Below are positions 6,995 through 7,536 of a DNA stretch of 7,536 nt, in pieces. Both the position numbers and the translations under genes were made by a program. Numbering within the stretch: position 1 is the first letter of the stretch; each line of letters opens with the position of its first letter. Source of the DNA: Bacillota bacterium (GTDB taxonomy: Bacteria; Bacillota; Clostridia; Oscillospirales; Ruminococcaceae). The DNA is taken from contig JAEWYJ010000247.1 in assembly GCA_023395695.1 (NCBI GenBank), forward strand, positions 1-7,536, given 5' to 3'. A model generated the notes under the pieces. The model saw only the letters and a program-made list of their open reading frames with translations, was not told where the DNA came from and ran no database searches.

Positions 6995-7536
6995 TTTGAA
7001 ATATCCTCTTTTTTGCCAAGGTATTTAATTTCCGGTTCAAGCAGCACGCCTGTGCGCCGGTAAACCGCATTTTTAACCGCTTCCAAAAGCGCCAGAACAT
7101 CCCGGCAGGTGGCACCGCCGACATTGATAACAAAGCCCGCGTGCTTATTGCTGACCTGCGCGCCGCCGACCGTATAGCCCTTGAGCCCGCTTTCTTCAAT
7201 CAGCGCGGCGGCATAGCCGGTTGGGGGGCGTTTAAAGGCGCTGCCCGCGCTCGGAAATTCGAGCGGCTGCTTGGCGGTCCGGCGGGCAAGAATATCCTTC
7301 ATACGCGCATCAATCGCTTCCGGCGCGTCGGGGGTCAGCGCAAAATCAGCCCCACAGACAATATGCCCCTCCGCCTGAAAGCGGCTGGTGCGATAAGCAA
7401 ACCCCGCCTGTGCGGCCGGTACGGTAGCAAAACAACCGTTCTGATCCAGCACGCGGACAGAAGCCGTCGCATCCTTCATCTCGCCGCCGTAGGCGCCCGC
7501 GTTCATATAAACGGCACCGCCCACGCTACCCGGAAT
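6982..7536 (-). CDS. murB: UDP-N-acetylenolpyruvoylglucosamine reductase MurB, C-terminal part (5' end beyond right edge)
   Basis: MurB is an FAD enzyme that reduces the enolpyruvyl group of UDP-GlcNAc-enolpyruvate to UDP-MurNAc with NADPH, an early cytoplasmic step of peptidoglycan synthesis. The window holds the last 184 residues, starting in mid-protein at IPGSVGGAVYMNAGAYGGE, the conserved FAD-domain motif. The GTG at 7524-7522 is the Val of this motif, not a start codon. Downstream are PSAGSAFKRP (fragment residues 95-104; Ser99 is the expected proton-donor serine), GGAQVSNKHAGFVIN in the substrate-binding domain, and LLEPEIKYLG with Glu169 as the expected catalytic acid. The pattern fits type II MurB as found in Firmicutes. 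The frame is intact, and its 3' end overlaps rapZ by 13 nt. Confidence 0.95.
   Translation of the reverse strand: MPGSVGGAVYMNAGAYGGEMKDATASVRVLDQNGCFATVPAAQAGFAYRTSRFQAEGHIVCGADFALTPDAPEAIDARMKDILARRTAKQPLEFPSAGSAFKRPPTGYAAALIEESGLKGYTVGGAQVSNKHAGFVINVGGATCRDVLALLEAVKNAVYRRTGVLLEPEIKYLGKKEDISKWIF

Noticed and set aside
7522..7524. GTG as the start codon of murB
   Set aside because: It encodes the Val within the conserved IPGSVGG motif. The frame continues upstream to the window edge, so the gene is simply cut by the window.

Overview
The window reads as a chromosomal housekeeping locus from a moderately GC-rich Firmicute of class Clostridia. An Oscillospiraceae/Ruminococcaceae-type genome is my best guess, not a firm placement. 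The reasons are the gene set and order (murB, rapZ, whiA, dnaE, pfkA), strong GGAGG-type ribosome binding sites, TTG start codons, and protein sequences of clostridial character. Every gene I can support lies on the minus strand, so transcription runs from the right edge to the left edge.

From right to left, 7536-687 is one compact cluster. It starts with the 3' part of murB (peptidoglycan precursor synthesis; its start lies beyond the right edge). Then come rapZ (P-loop NTPase), whiA (DNA-binding regulator), dnaE (DNA polymerase III alpha subunit) and pfkA (ATP-dependent 6-phosphofructokinase). murB/rapZ overlap by 13 nt, rapZ/whiA are 14 nt apart, whiA/dnaE share one base (TAATG), and dnaE/pfkA are 37 nt apart. 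This spacing fits one transcript with translational coupling. A strong intrinsic terminator with a UUCG-capped stem follows pfkA at 587-617. The operon joins cell-wall synthesis, its regulation, replication and glycolysis, and its promoter is outside the window.

The stretch 224-586 has no gene I can defend. Its left end holds a good sigma-A promoter (TTGCAA-N17-CATAAT), which drives a TTG-started gene running off the left edge. That gene encodes the N-terminal half of an ECF-type sigma-70 factor. An 8-bp-arm inverted repeat overlaps the -35 element, and its half-site (GTCCTT/AAGGAC) recurs as a second, tighter inverted repeat about 190 bp upstream. This is the most interesting non-coding structure here.

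I found no mobile element, CRISPR array, RNA gene or clearly new system. Points worth a second look are the sigma-factor gene and its possible operator, the lack of yvcK and HPr genes in a cluster that often carries them, and the apparently complete metal site in the DnaE PHP domain.
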